Source: Cohnella faecalis
Lineage (GTDB): Bacteria > Bacillota > Bacilli > Paenibacillales > Paenibacillaceae
Direction of reading: 5' to 3'
DNA length: 64,000 nt
Assembly (NCBI RefSeq): GCF_003570905.1
Contig: NZ_QXJM01000039.1
Span: forward strand, 1,488,001 to 1,552,000
In this document: piece by piece, positions 18,858 to 27,845 of the stretch
Layout of the letters: each line of letters begins with the position of its first letter
Numbering within the stretch: the first letter of the stretch is position 1
The notes under the pieces: generated by a model
What the model was told of the DNA's origin: nothing
The model's database searches: none
Seen by the model: the letters and a program-made list of their open reading frames with translations, nothing else
Program-made: the position numbers and the translations under genes

Positions 18858-18911
18858 TCTTATGGCTTATTTTGATTTGGAGCTGACGGAGAAAGAACGA
18901 AAGTGCGACTC

Positions 18912-18930
18912 GCTTAGCGAAGGGGATAAT
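18912..18930 (+). repeat. Dispersed 18-bp repeat A
   Basis: GCTTAGCGAAGGGGATAAT, one mismatch from the family core. Confidence 0.65.
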
Positions 18931-18972
18931 GCCGACAAGCTCGCAACACGATGTTTCATGTGCAGAGCAAGC

Positions 18973-19848
18973 TCACACGGTCGCTCGTCCCCATTCGAGC
19001 ATTTTGCGTTGAAACTCTTTCGGAGAGCAGCCGTTGAATCGCTTGAACATCTTGTAGAAGTGCGCCATATTGGCCATCCCGATTTGGTCGCCCACTTCGC
19101 TTACGCTCAAGTCGCGGGTGAGCAGCAATTGTTCGGCTCTTTTTATTTTTCGAAAGTTGACGTATTCGGTGAAGGAGAGTCCCATTATTTTTTTGAAAAA
19201 TTTGACGAAGTAATAGTAGCTCATATTGGCGAGCCGGCAAGCGTCTTCGACCGCTATGCGTTCGTCGATTTTCGTTTCCACGAAATCGAGCACCGGCTTG
19301 AGGCGAATCCGCTCCATCCTGTCTTGTCCAGCGAGCAGTCCCTTGGAATCATTGCGGATCAGGAGGAGCAGGAGCTTTTTGATCAGCAGATTAACGGCGA
19401 GCTCGTAACCGCTTTCTTTTTGCTGCGCTTCTTCGTGAATTTGACGGATGCACTCGAAGGCGGCTGCGCGGGCTTCTTCGTTTTCCTTGAAAATGTAGTT
19501 CATGGAGCTTAAGGGCACCTTGGTTTCATTAAAATATTGCAAATAGGGAATCGTACTTTGGTCGAAAAAGGATTGCAGGTCGAATTGCAGGACGATATAC
19601 TCAAGCGCCCGGTCGTAGCTTCGATCTCTGTGCAGCTGGGAGCTGCCGACGAGAACGACGTCGCCCGAAGCGAGGTGGTACGTCTCGTCGCCGACATCGA
19701 CATCCATTTCGCCGGATTGAACGAGCAGTATCTCGCATTCGGGATGGTAATGCCAGTTAATAAACCCTTCGGTGTCGCGGGAAACTTGCCATATTTTCAA
19801 GGAAAGCAACGGATTCTCGTACTTGATATTTTCCTTAACGGGCTGCAT
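18973..19848 (-). CDS. AraC-family transcriptional regulator
   Basis: 291 residues: an N-terminal cupin-like sugar-sensing domain (WHYHPECEILLVQSGEMDVD, GDVVLVGSSQLH) and a C-terminal double helix-turn-helix (about 190-290; EDACRLANMSYYYFVKFFKK, then SVSEVGDQIGMANMAHFYKM). GGGAGG precedes ATG 19848 by 12 bases; an ATG at 19875 lies upstream of that site and is less likely. Divergent from the Gfo/Idh/MocA-isomerase block, which it probably activates. Confidence 0.9.
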   Translation of the reverse strand: MQPVKENIKYENPLLSLKIWQVSRDTEGFINWHYHPECEILLVQSGEMDVDVGDETYHLASGDVVLVGSSQLHRDRSYDRALEYIVLQFDLQSFFDQSTIPYLQYFNETKVPLSSMNYIFKENEEARAAAFECIRQIHEEAQQKESGYELAVNLLIKKLLLLLIRNDSKGLLAGQDRMERIRLKPVLDFVETKIDERIAVEDACRLANMSYYYFVKFFKKIMGLSFTEYVNFRKIKRAEQLLLTRDLSVSEVGDQIGMANMAHFYKMFKRFNGCSPKEFQRKMLEWGRATV

Positions 19849-19977
19849 AGTCGTAAAAAACCTCCCGAATGCCAAAATCGCATATAATCATCCCATTACA
19901 AGTGATGGGATTTTATTCGATGAATGATACACTCATTGTAGAATTAATGCATAAAATCCGCAAGGAGGACAAGTATC

Positions 19978-21048
19978 TTGAATAAAGTCAATGTTGGTAT
20001 GATCGGTTGCGGCGGAATCGCCATGGGAAAACACTTGCCTGCTCTCGCCAAAATCCCGGAAGCGCAAGTGACCGCTTTTTTCGATGTGGCCTACGAGAGA
20101 GGCGAAGAAGCGAAATCGAAATACGGAACACATGACGCGAGGGTGTACACGAACGTTCATGAGCTGCTGAACGATCCGAACGTTCATGTCGTTCACGTAT
20201 GCACGCCCAACGACACGCATGCGGAAATCTCGATTGCCGCTATGGAAGCGGGCAAGCACGTGCTCTGCGAGAAGCCAATGGCGAAGACGGCGATTGACGC
20301 GCAGCGGATGCTCGATACGTCCGAGCGGACGGGACGCAAGCTGAGTATTGCTTACCAGAATCGATTCCGCCGCGAATGCCTATGGCTGAACGAAGCGTGC
20401 AGGAACGGCGAGCTGGGCGAAATTTATTTGGCTAAAGCCCATGCGGTCAGACGCCGGGCCGTTCCGACTTGGGGCGTCTTTTTGGATTTGGAAAAACAAG
20501 GCGGGGGTCCGCTCATTGATATCGGAACGCACGCGCTCGACCTGGCGCTTTGGTTCATGAATAATTACGAACCGAAAACGGTGCTTGGCACCTCGTATCG
20601 CAAGCTTGCCGAGCAAGGCAGCAAAGCGAACGAATGGGGACCGTGGGATCCTTCCAAATTTACGGTTGAAGATTCGGCGTTTGCCATGATTACGATGAAG
20701 AGCGGCGCTACCGTCTGGCTTGAATCGAGTTGGGCTCTTAATACGCTAGACGTGGACGAAGCGAAAGTGTCGTTAAGCGGAACGAAAGCCGGCGCCGACA
20801 TGAAGGGCGGCCTTCGCGTGAACGGAGAAGAACACGGACGCCTCTACACAAAAGAGGTTCAACTCGGCTCCGCATGGGGCGGGGACGTGCCTAACGATGC
20901 GGCCGAGCAGGAGGCGCGCGCCTGGATCCATGCGATTCTGAACGATGAATCTCCGGTTGTCACAGCCAAGCAAGGGCTCGTCGTCCAACAAATTCTCGAA
21001 GCCGTCTACGAATCCGCGAATAAAGGCCAAGCGATAAGCTTCGTTTAA
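19978..21048 (+). CDS. Gfo/Idh/MocA-family oxidoreductase
   Basis: NAD(P)-dependent sugar or cyclitol dehydrogenase, 356 residues. N-terminal Rossmann motif GMIGCGGIAMGKHLPAL, the family's catalytic Lys in CEKPMAKT, a conserved Asp/His pair in DIGTHALDLALWFM. Start is TTG 19978 behind CAAGGAGGAC; no closer ATG fits. First gene after the divergent AraC regulator. Substrate unknown; the block's make-up suggests inositol- or keto-sugar-type catabolism. Confidence 0.9.
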   Translation: MNKVNVGMIGCGGIAMGKHLPALAKIPEAQVTAFFDVAYERGEEAKSKYGTHDARVYTNVHELLNDPNVHVVHVCTPNDTHAEISIAAMEAGKHVLCEKPMAKTAIDAQRMLDTSERTGRKLSIAYQNRFRRECLWLNEACRNGELGEIYLAKAHAVRRRAVPTWGVFLDLEKQGGGPLIDIGTHALDLALWFMNNYEPKTVLGTSYRKLAEQGSKANEWGPWDPSKFTVEDSAFAMITMKSGATVWLESSWALNTLDVDEAKVSLSGTKAGADMKGGLRVNGEEHGRLYTKEVQLGSAWGGDVPNDAAEQEARAWIHAILNDESPVVTAKQGLVVQQILEAVYESANKGQAISFV

Positions 21049-21064
21049 CGAAAATCGGAACGAC

Positions 21065-21140
21065 AAGCAAATTAGGGTGGCAAAATGCGTACGTTTTCAG
21101 ATACACTAGTAATGTGAATGGACACGCGTACATTTTGTCG
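21065..21140. promoter_or_regulatory. Possible operator/promoter before the isomerase gene
   Basis: CAAAATGCGTACG (21081-21093) and CGCGTACATTTTG (about 21125-21137) form an imperfect inverted repeat around TACACT and TAGTAATG -10-like sequences. Suggests a separately regulated start in the 160-bp gap. Confidence 0.35.
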
Positions 21141-21208
21141 CCGCCAAACGTTTCAAGCGTACCAAAGCGCAACGTAAATTTCGATCAACGAAAGGCAGGT
21201 CGTCTTCA

Positions 21209-22171
21209 GTGAAACTTGGTGTATTCATCGTATTATTCGGACAGCAGTCGTTCGAGGAAGCGTTGGACTCGGCTAAAAATGCCGGCTGTCTCGCCGTAGA
21301 AATCGGAACCGGAGCTTTTCCGGGAACCTCGCATGTGAACGCTCAGGCGATCGTTAACGACGATGCTGCGATAGAGCGCATTCGCGAGGCGGTACAATCC
21401 CGCGGACTTACGATCAGCGCTCTCAGCTGCCACGGCAACCCGCTGCATCCCGATCAAGCGATCGCCAAATCGCACCACGACGATTTCGTCGCCACCGTAC
21501 AGCTTGCCGAAAAGCTCGGCGTCGACACCGTCATTACGTTCTCCGGCTGTCCTGGAGAATCGGTCAATTCCAAATATCCGTCCTGGGTCACATGCCCATG
21601 GCCGCCAGATTTCCTTACCGTTCTCGAATGGCAATGGAACGAAATCGCCATACCTTACTGGAAGGAGCAATCCGCCTTTTTGCGCAAGCACGGGGTCAAG
21701 GTCGCCATCGAAGCGCATCCGGGCTTCCTGGTTTACAACACCGAGACGGCGGTTCGCCTCCGCCGGGAAGCAGGCGACAACATCGGCGTCAACTTCGATC
21801 CTTCCCACTTGTTCTGGCAAGGGATGGATCCGATCGAGTGCGTCAAAGTACTCGGAGATTCCATCTATCACGTTCACGCTAAGGATACGAAATTCGACAA
21901 GCGCAACACGGCAATCAACGGCGTTCTCGACAATAAGAACTACGGAGAAATTCTGGAACGTTCATGGGTGTTCCGTACGGTCGGATACGGTCATGACGAT
22001 GAATTCTGGAAGGATCTCATCAGCACGCTCCGCCTCGTCGGTTACGACGGAACGATCAGCATCGAGCATGAAGACGGCCTCATGAGCGTCAACGAAGGGT
22101 TCACCAAAGCGGCCAACTTCCTGAATGGCCTTATTCTCAGGGAAAAGGTCGGTGAGATGTGGTGGGCGTGA
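21209..22171 (+). CDS. Sugar phosphate isomerase/epimerase (xylose-isomerase-like TIM barrel)
   Basis: 320 residues of an AP-endonuclease-2-type TIM barrel. Likely metal ligands: Glu in VAIEAHPGF, Asp/His in NFDPSHLFWQG, His in HVHAKD and Glu in SIEHED. GTG start behind AAAGGCAGG. Its 3' end overlaps the next oxidoreductase gene (GTGA at 22168), so the two are co-translated. Such proteins isomerise or epimerise keto-sugars or cyclitols; the exact substrate is not readable. Confidence 0.88.
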   Translation: MKLGVFIVLFGQQSFEEALDSAKNAGCLAVEIGTGAFPGTSHVNAQAIVNDDAAIERIREAVQSRGLTISALSCHGNPLHPDQAIAKSHHDDFVATVQLAEKLGVDTVITFSGCPGESVNSKYPSWVTCPWPPDFLTVLEWQWNEIAIPYWKEQSAFLRKHGVKVAIEAHPGFLVYNTETAVRLRREAGDNIGVNFDPSHLFWQGMDPIECVKVLGDSIYHVHAKDTKFDKRNTAINGVLDNKNYGEILERSWVFRTVGYGHDDEFWKDLISTLRLVGYDGTISIEHEDGLMSVNEGFTKAANFLNGLILREKVGEMWWA

Positions 22172-23328
22172 ACGACAACAAGATTAACATAGGAATGGTC
22201 GGCTACAAATTCATGGGCAAAGCCCATAGCCATGCTTACAAAGACGTCGGCATGTTTTTCGAAACGAACGCTGATGTCGTCATGAAGGCGATCTGCGGCC
22301 GCGACGAGCAGGGCGTAAAAGCTGCGGCGGATAAGTTCGGCTGGGAGAGCTACGAGACCGATTGGCGCAAGCTGGTCGAGCGCGAGGATATCGACATCGT
22401 CGACATCAACGCTCCGTCCGACGCTCACAAGGAAATTACGCTGGCTGCTATTGCCGCAGGCAAGCACGTATTCTGCGAGAAGCCGCTGGCGCTGAATTTG
22501 GCCGACGGCCGCGAGATGCTCGCCGCTGCCGAGAAAGCGGGCGTTAAGCACGCGATATGCTTCAATTACCGCTTCCTTCCAGCTGTACAGCTGGCGAAGC
22601 AAATTATCGACGAAGGCCGTCTCGGAGAGATTCATCATTATAGAGCGACTTATTTGCAGGATTGGCTCGTCGATCCGAATTTCCCGCTTGCTTGGCGCTT
22701 GAAGAAGGAAGTGGCCGGCTCCGGGGCGCATGGCGATCTTAACGCTCATAGCATCGATCTTGCGCGCTTCTTGATCGGCGAGTTTGACCGAGTCATCGGA
22801 CATAACCGGACGTTCGTGAAGCAGCGTCCGATTCCCGAATCGTCCGAAGGCTTGTCGGGCAATGGTTCGGCGGAATACGGCGAAGTCACCGTCGACGATG
22901 CGACCGGCTTTTTGGCGGATTTCAAAAACGGCGCAATGGGGATGTTCATCGCTTCCCGGTTCGCAACAGGCCGCAAAAACCACAACACGTTCGAAATTCA
23001 CGGCAGCAAGGGGTCGATTCGTTGGGACCTTGAGCGCTTGAACGAGCTTGAAGTGTATTTCCGCGAGGACGAGCCTAACCTGGCAGGGTTCCGAACGATC
23101 AATGCGACAGACGCCTCTCACAAATATGCCGGCAACTGGTGGCCGGTCGGTCATGCGATCGGTTATGAGCACGGCTTCGTTCATATCGTGTACGAATTTG
23201 TGAAGCACATTATGGAAGGCACGCCGTTCACTCCAACTTTCCTGGATGGCGTTCGCTGTCAGGAAGTGCTGGAGGCGGTCGATCTGTCGATCGAAAGAGG
23301 CGCCTGGGTCAGCATTGAGGAAGTGTAA
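22168..23328 (+). CDS. Gfo/Idh/MocA-family oxidoreductase
   Basis: 386 residues. N-terminal GMVGYKFMGKAHSHAYKD, catalytic Lys in FCEKPLALN, and GSGAHGDLNAHSIDLARFL as the substrate-side motif. Only distantly like the first oxidoreductase, so they probably act on different intermediates. I use GTG 22168, overlapping the stop of the isomerase gene by four bases; GTG 22159 is possible. A strong terminator follows. Confidence 0.88.
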   Translation: MNDNKINIGMVGYKFMGKAHSHAYKDVGMFFETNADVVMKAICGRDEQGVKAAADKFGWESYETDWRKLVEREDIDIVDINAPSDAHKEITLAAIAAGKHVFCEKPLALNLADGREMLAAAEKAGVKHAICFNYRFLPAVQLAKQIIDEGRLGEIHHYRATYLQDWLVDPNFPLAWRLKKEVAGSGAHGDLNAHSIDLARFLIGEFDRVIGHNRTFVKQRPIPESSEGLSGNGSAEYGEVTVDDATGFLADFKNGAMGMFIASRFATGRKNHNTFEIHGSKGSIRWDLERLNELEVYFREDEPNLAGFRTINATDASHKYAGNWWPVGHAIGYEHGFVHIVYEFVKHIMEGTPFTPTFLDGVRCQEVLEAVDLSIERGAWVSIEEV

Positions 23329-23340
23329 GCTCTATTCGCA

Positions 23341-23382
23341 AAACCCGCAAAAACCGCCTCTGGCGGTTTCGGCGGGTTTTTA
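23341..23382 (+). terminator. Terminator after the oxidoreductase block
   Basis: AAACCGCC/GGCGGTTT inner stem within AAACCCGC/GCGGGTTT, then TTTTTATT. Confidence 0.88.
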
Positions 23383-23410
23383 TTATTTAATCGATAAAAT
23401 TCGACAAAGT

Positions 23411-23464
23411 TTTACATGTGGATGACAATTCGCATACAGAAGTTTGACAAGCTTTTGTTAGCCT
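23411..23464 (+). promoter_or_regulatory. PhoP-box promoter of the CBS-chemoreceptor gene
   Basis: TTTACA (23411), ATGACA (23422), CATACA (23433), TTGACA (23444), each 11 bp apart; -10-like TAGCCT at 23459. Confidence 0.7.
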
Positions 23465-23514
23465 TGATTTAAAGGTAATTTCTTCTACTTCTCAAGGATA
23501 CGAGGAGACTTCAT

Positions 23515-24711
23515 ATGAGCCTGGTTTTACTTGAACGACCGACGCCGCCGATGATATCGACTCCACCAGCGTCACTGACCCCGCCGCCGCTTGAAGCTCT
23601 TATCGAAAGGGAATTGTTTCAACCCGTCGTCGTTGCCGACTGGCTGCGCGGTTGTCCAGTTGTGTCCGGCGACCAAGCGTGCAGCGAGCTTGTCGGCCTG
23701 TTCCGGCAAAAAAGCGAGCTGGAATGCGTCGTAGTATGCGACGAAGGACGTCGTCCCGTTGGTCTCATTATGAAGCATCGATTTTTCAGGATGCTGGGCT
23801 CGCTTTACGGAATGTCCCTGTATGGGGAGAGGCCGATATCCGTGCTTATGGACGCGAAGCCTTTCATGACGGATACGAGCATTGCTCCTCAAGAGCTCAT
23901 TGACCGAGCATTGTCTCGTGAGGAGTCAACCTTTTACGATGTTGTCGTCTTGACGAAGCAGCAAAAATTCGCGGGCATTCTTACCGTCAGCGATCTGCTC
24001 CACATGTCTAGGCTTCTTCAACGGGAAACGTCGGACAAGCAAATACGTACCGTTCGCGGAACGGAAACGATGATCGGAGAAATTCGCGGAGCCGTCGAGA
24101 AGGTGACAGTGACGACGAAAGATACGCAGGAGTGCAGCGAACGGATTTTTGAGACGACGGAAAAGGGCAGAAACGATTTGTCCGACATGCACAACTTGTT
24201 CAAGCGCTGGTCGGATATCGCCATTCGTCAGGACCGTGCCATCGAGGAGCTGACCCAGCGGACAGCCTCCGCGGACAGCATCATTCGATTGATCGGAGAG
24301 CTGGCCGTCCAATGCAACTTGCTAGCCGTCAACGCAACGATCGAAGCGGCACGGGCCGGCGAGCATGGCCGCGGCTTCGGCGTAGTAGCCGACGAAGTCC
24401 GCGCTCTGGCCGATCAGACGAAGCAGTCGACCGATCAAATATCGAAGCTTCTCCGTTCGATGACCGAAGCGGTCAAAGAGGCGGAGTCTCTCGTCAAAGA
24501 AGGAAAACGCAGCGCTGACCACGGCGTTCAGCAAGTGGTTAAGACGGAGGACACGTTCAATCAACTGTGGAAATCGTCCACGCGGAATATGGAAGCGGCG
24601 GACCGGTTAAACGGTGTATCCAGGGACGCCAACGATCTATTAAACAAAATAGGCGTCGAGTTCGAAAAACTCGTCGCCCAAATGAACGGAAACCCGCCCA
24701 ATCTCTCTTGA
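23515..24711 (+). CDS. Soluble CBS-domain methyl-accepting chemotaxis-type protein
   Basis: 398 residues without membrane segments. Residues about 35-160 form a CBS pair ([51 protein letters not shown]). The rest is a methyl-accepting coiled coil with the highly conserved signalling tip [20 protein letters not shown] and [15 protein letters not shown], which contacts CheA/CheW. It should be a cytoplasmic receptor. Its CBS module clearly resembles that in the EAL-CBS-GGDEF protein at 36012 (RPVGL.MK, ML, LY, RP, MD shared). A PhoP-box promoter precedes it, implying expression under phosphate limitation. RBS GAGGAG. Ligand and output are unknown. Confidence 0.88.
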   Translation: MSLVLLERPTPPMISTPPASLTPPPLEALIERELFQPVVVADWLRGCPVVSGDQACSELVGLFRQKSELECVVVCDEGRRPVGLIMKHRFFRMLGSLYGMSLYGERPISVLMDAKPFMTDTSIAPQELIDRALSREESTFYDVVVLTKQQKFAGILTVSDLLHMSRLLQRETSDKQIRTVRGTETMIGEIRGAVEKVTVTTKDTQECSERIFETTEKGRNDLSDMHNLFKRWSDIAIRQDRAIEELTQRTASADSIIRLIGELAVQCNLLAVNATIEAARAGEHGRGFGVVADEVRALADQTKQSTDQISKLLRSMTEAVKEAESLVKEGKRSADHGVQQVVKTEDTFNQLWKSSTRNMEAADRLNGVSRDANDLLNKIGVEFEKLVAQMNGNPPNLS

Positions 24712-24737
24712 AGCAAATCAATAAAACGAATGATCCT

Positions 24738-24779
24738 CCTTTCATTCCATCCTCGGATGGGAAGAAAGGTATTTTTTTA
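24738..24779 (+). terminator. Terminator after the CBS-chemoreceptor gene
   Basis: CCTTTC-TTCCATCC pairs with GGATGG-AAGAAAGG over a TC loop, then ATTTTTTT. Confidence 0.85.
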
Positions 24780-25027
24780 TATGTGCATACAAACTCGAAT
24801 CGACCGCATTAACCGTATTCTCCGCTATAGTGCCTCGCGTGCCGCCTATTCGTTTTTTTCGCTTACAAGCCTTATCCCCTTCGCTCAGCAGTTACGTAAC
24901 CCACCAGAAAACCCATTTATGCGATTGTTGATAGAAAAAACAAACCTACCAATTTCTCTGATTGACTAGATCGACCTAGTAAAGCATCTTCCGCTAATAT
25001 TGCTCGGATCGACCTAGCAAAATAAAG
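24780..25027. other. Gap before the transposase-like gene
   Basis: Holds an inverted copy of repeat A (24872-24890) and a direct repeat GATCGACCTAG at 24969-24979 and 25007-25017, just past the 3' end of the transposase-like gene. No gene seen. Confidence 0.5.
24872..24890 (-). repeat. Dispersed 18-bp repeat A
   Basis: Reverse complement reads GCTGAGCGAAGGGGATAAG. Confidence 0.72.
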
Positions 25028-25939
25028 CTAAGCTGCTTTGCTCTGCGGTCGAGATCTGATCTGTGCCGAATTCGGATACTTGCCGATCAATACCGGATAA
25101 GTAATGACCGGAAGCGAAGCGGAGAGACTGAGCAGCGTATCGAAAGGGTGGTTTTCGGCTGTTTTCCTAGCGTTGAGCATCCAGATGAATTGATCCAAGT
25201 ATACTTGCAAATGCTTCGGTCCGATTCCCTGGAAAGTGTCGCGTATCCATACTCTAGCTTCTTGAACGGTTTGCTTAAGAATAGGACAGCGAAGCTTCCG
25301 CAATCGATAAAAGGATTGCGTTCCGATAACTTCCGCAAGAGAGTCGTCGCTTAAATGATTTTCAATAAAGGTATGAACGCCTTGCATGGTAATGGATTTG
25401 CGCTGGGCGAATTCTTTCATGAGTTTGATTTTCATATGCTCGGGTTCGCCATGCGGGCCAATAGAGGCGGCGATCAGCAGCGGAACTTGCATGGATGGGA
25501 AATCGGAATGAGCAGATTCATACCGACCGTAGAGAGAGGCATTGATGCGCACGAGACCGGCAAGCCGACGGCTATCTTCGGAGCTGCTCATGGCGTGCCG
25601 AATTTTGTGGCAGATGAGCCATGCTGTTTTGTAAGTAACGTTAATAATTCGACTTAAACGGGAGGCGCTGATTCCGGAAGGGAGAGAGTGAAGGTGGATA
25701 GCTTGGAACCATTTTGTCAAAGATGTGCGGCTTCCTTCCATAATGGTCGACGCAATCAGAGAAGTTTGAAGGCGGCACGAACGGCATTGATAAAGAGGCA
25801 ATCGACGCGTTCGAATAACGGCAGCGTGAGGGTGCGAGCAATGCGGGCAACGGAATCCATCCGGCCATTTCGCCGCGAACAGGGCAAGCTGGCAGTCTTC
25901 TTCCTTATCCATGAACGGATGAATAGACTCGTTATTCAT
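25028..25939 (-). CDS. IS1595/ISXO2-like transposase homologue lacking catalytic acids
   Basis: 303 residues. N-terminal IS1595-type zinc ribbon (CPHC near residue 32, CRSC near 52) and the family's helical segment (TSLTKWFQAIHL, RLSRIINVTYKTAWLICHKI). The ISXO2 core is followed throughout, down to the C-terminal YLDQFIWMLNAR, but the first catalytic motif (VEIDETYVG in active members) reads VRINASLYG, and the second Asp region reads IGTQSFYRL. It is therefore probably not an active transposase. No terminal inverted repeats flank it. RBS AGGAGG. It sits behind a sigma-A promoter overlapped by a LexA-type box. Possibly a domesticated DNA-binding protein. Confidence 0.72.
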   Translation of the reverse strand: MNNESIHPFMDKEEDCQLALFAAKWPDGFRCPHCSHPHAAVIRTRRLPLYQCRSCRLQTSLIASTIMEGSRTSLTKWFQAIHLHSLPSGISASRLSRIINVTYKTAWLICHKIRHAMSSSEDSRRLAGLVRINASLYGRYESAHSDFPSMQVPLLIAASIGPHGEPEHMKIKLMKEFAQRKSITMQGVHTFIENHLSDDSLAEVIGTQSFYRLRKLRCPILKQTVQEARVWIRDTFQGIGPKHLQVYLDQFIWMLNARKTAENHPFDTLLSLSASLPVITYPVLIGKYPNSAQIRSRPQSKAA

Positions 25940-25961
25940 ACGGTTTCGCCTCCTAAAAAAG

Positions 25962-26010
25962 GAACGTATGTTCTTATTTTTATTGTATCAAACAAATGTT
26001 TCCATTTCAA
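25962..26010 (-). promoter_or_regulatory. Promoter with LexA/DinR-type SOS box
   Basis: On the minus strand: TTGAAA (26010-26005), 17-bp spacer, TACAAT (25987-25982), then GAACATACGTTC (25973-25962) just downstream of the -10. The last fits the B. subtilis LexA core GAAC-RNRY-GTTC exactly; only the outer C/G pair differs. Confidence 0.7.
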
Positions 26011-26320
26011 GAGGGGGTTTATACTTTTTGTCGCTGCTGAGTTAAGGGGATAACGAGAGTAAGGGGCGGGGCGGCGATCCGGCAAGAGGAAGGCGGATAA
26101 CAAATTGGCAAGTTAGCAGGGGGAATTATTCGCTAGCGAAACCAGAAGCATTTTGGCTAGAGGGCTATGCCGATGACATCGGGGATGGCGAAATGGCGGC
26201 TGAGCGAAGGGGATAGCGCAGGCAAGGAAACAACGAGCATGAGCGGCAAAAGGGGGGGAATTACATTCGCTTAACACAGCAGGCGGGAGAGACAGAAAAT
26301 CGGTCAATTGACGGTAATAA
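26011..26320. other. Repeat-bearing gap
   Basis: Contains a diverged repeat A (GCTGAGTTAAGGGGATAACG at about 26036-26055) and a good copy at 26199-26219. No gene seen; ends at the PhoP-box promoter. Confidence 0.5.
26199..26219 (+). repeat. Dispersed 18-bp repeat A
   Basis: GCTGAGCGAAGGGGATAGCGC. Confidence 0.72.
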
Positions 26321-26374
26321 TTAACATTCAAATCGAGGAGAGCTAACAATCCATTGACATAGGAAAACTATAAT
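26321..26374 (+). promoter_or_regulatory. PhoP-box promoter of the propeller-pstS1 operon
   Basis: TTAACA (26321), ATCGAG (26332, weak), CTAACA (26343), TTGACA (26354) at 11 bp; consensus -10 TATAAT at 26369. A palindrome AGGAAAA-CTATAA-TTTTCCT (26361-26380) overlaps the -10. Confidence 0.72.
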
Positions 26375-26419
26375 TTTCCTAGCAAACAAATTAGAGAACA
26401 GGAAAGGTGACAAAAGTCG

Positions 26420-27811
26420 ATGTCTATGAAAAAGACGATCAGCTCGACCGTTCTTGCAGCAGCTTTAGGCGTTACTGTGGTTGGAGCCGTAAACGCAGCA
26501 TCCGCGGTAAACGTTCAAAGCACGATCTATTCGGTTAACGGAATCGAAGCTTCGATTGAAACGATTTCCCAGAACGGCAAGACGCTTGCCAGCGTTCGCG
26601 ATTTGGGAGAGGCGCTCGGAGCCGATATTACGTTCGCCGGCAGCATTGTAACGGTTACGTTGAATGGACATACGGTAGTGCTTTCGAAGAACAGCGACAA
26701 TATTTCGGTAGACGGCATTGCGCAGAAACTGACGGCGCCCGTCACGAACGTGAAATACAAAAACTACATCGAGCTCGATGCTTATATCAAGAGCCTTGGC
26801 GGCACTGTAGAGCTTGACGCTTCCGGAGTCGCTTCGATCGAAACGACCGGCGAGCTTCTGGAAGACGCTGACCGTGTGGATTGGTTGGATGTCAACCGCC
26901 TGATCGTCTCCAAGGACACGGAAGCAGGCCGCGTCGATTACTTGCTCAACGTACATACGGGCAAATTCGAGGAGCTTCTGAACAATCCTAACGCTTCCGA
27001 GCTTGTCGTATCCCCTAATGGCAAAAAAGCGGCTTTTACCGACAATACCGGAGCTGTGTACGTGATCGATCTGGCGACTAAAGCATCGGCGCAAGTGAGC
27101 GCAGATACGAATATTAAGCCGGAGCTGGTATGGTCTGCGGACAGCAACTCCATCTACTTCCTGCAAGGCGATAAAGGCAGCGTAATCGTCAAGCTCGATA
27201 CGGCGGACGGCAAGCTGACGAAGGTGCTTGAGGATAAAGTCGATTACAAATCGAACCTCAACGTATCGTCCAACGGCAACCTGTTCACTTATATCGTAAC
27301 GAAGCCGGGCGCTGTCACCGCTCCTTCCGACAAACCGGTCGATGCGGATGACGTCGCTATCGACACGACGGGCACGGAGCCGCAAATTTACAGCTTCGAT
27401 GCGACGGAAAAGGATGGCAAGCCCGTCAAGCTGACTACCAATTCGGAAGATAAAGTTTTCTTCCAAGCTTCCGACGACGGACATTTCGCTTACTTCGTAA
27501 GCGTTCCGACGGATGGGAATTCGGTTCTAAGCTCGGTTGGCAAAAGCCAAGCGCTGAAAGTTCTTCTGGGAGATAAAGACGTGCTGCAATCGTTGATTAT
27601 CGGCGGCAAAGCCTACGTTCTGACTTCCGGCCCGGCAGGCTCCAACCTGATCTCTATCGTCGATACGCTGACGGGAGAGAGCAAGCTGCTGTACACGGTA
27701 TCCGATTCCGTATCGGAAATAGCAGTAAGCGCGGGCGGTTTGATCGCAATCGTGCAAGACGGAAAAACGTACGTCAATGAAAGCGGGAACTGGAAACAGG
27801 TAACCCGATAA
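26420..27811 (+). CDS. Exported stalk-domain / beta-propeller protein
   Basis: 463 residues with a Sec signal peptide (KKTISSTVLAAALGVTVVGA, cleavage near NAASA). Residues about 35-140 look like the 'copper amine oxidase N-terminal' (stalk) domain common in Paenibacillaceae exoproteins: VNGIEASIETISQNGKTLAS, VRDLGEALGADI. The remainder has repeated SPNGKKAAFT, SADSNSIYFLQG, SSNGNLFTY and SDDGHFAYFV blades typical of TolB/WD-like propellers. It sits 34 bp before pstS1 with no terminator, and a PhoP-box promoter lies upstream, so it probably belongs to the phosphate-uptake operon. Its role is unknown; phosphate-ester binding at the cell surface is a guess. Confidence 0.8.
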   Translation: MSMKKTISSTVLAAALGVTVVGAVNAASAVNVQSTIYSVNGIEASIETISQNGKTLASVRDLGEALGADITFAGSIVTVTLNGHTVVLSKNSDNISVDGIAQKLTAPVTNVKYKNYIELDAYIKSLGGTVELDASGVASIETTGELLEDADRVDWLDVNRLIVSKDTEAGRVDYLLNVHTGKFEELLNNPNASELVVSPNGKKAAFTDNTGAVYVIDLATKASAQVSADTNIKPELVWSADSNSIYFLQGDKGSVIVKLDTADGKLTKVLEDKVDYKSNLNVSSNGNLFTYIVTKPGAVTAPSDKPVDADDVAIDTTGTEPQIYSFDATEKDGKPVKLTTNSEDKVFFQASDDGHFAYFVSVPTDGNSVLSSVGKSQALKVLLGDKDVLQSLIIGGKAYVLTSGPAGSNLISIVDTLTGESKLLYTVSDSVSEIAVSAGGLIAIVQDGKTYVNESGNWKQVTR

Positions 27812-27845
27812 TCCAGCGAGGCACTCGAGAGGAGAAACGAACATC

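Noticed and set aside
18862..19512. Long plus-strand frame opposite the AraC gene
   Set aside because: It is the complement of the clear AraC-family gene and has no recognisable domain.
26354..26374. TTGACA and TATAAT as a standard sigma-A pair before the propeller gene
   Set aside because: The spacing is only 9 bp; the TTGACA fits better as the fourth PhoP hexamer.
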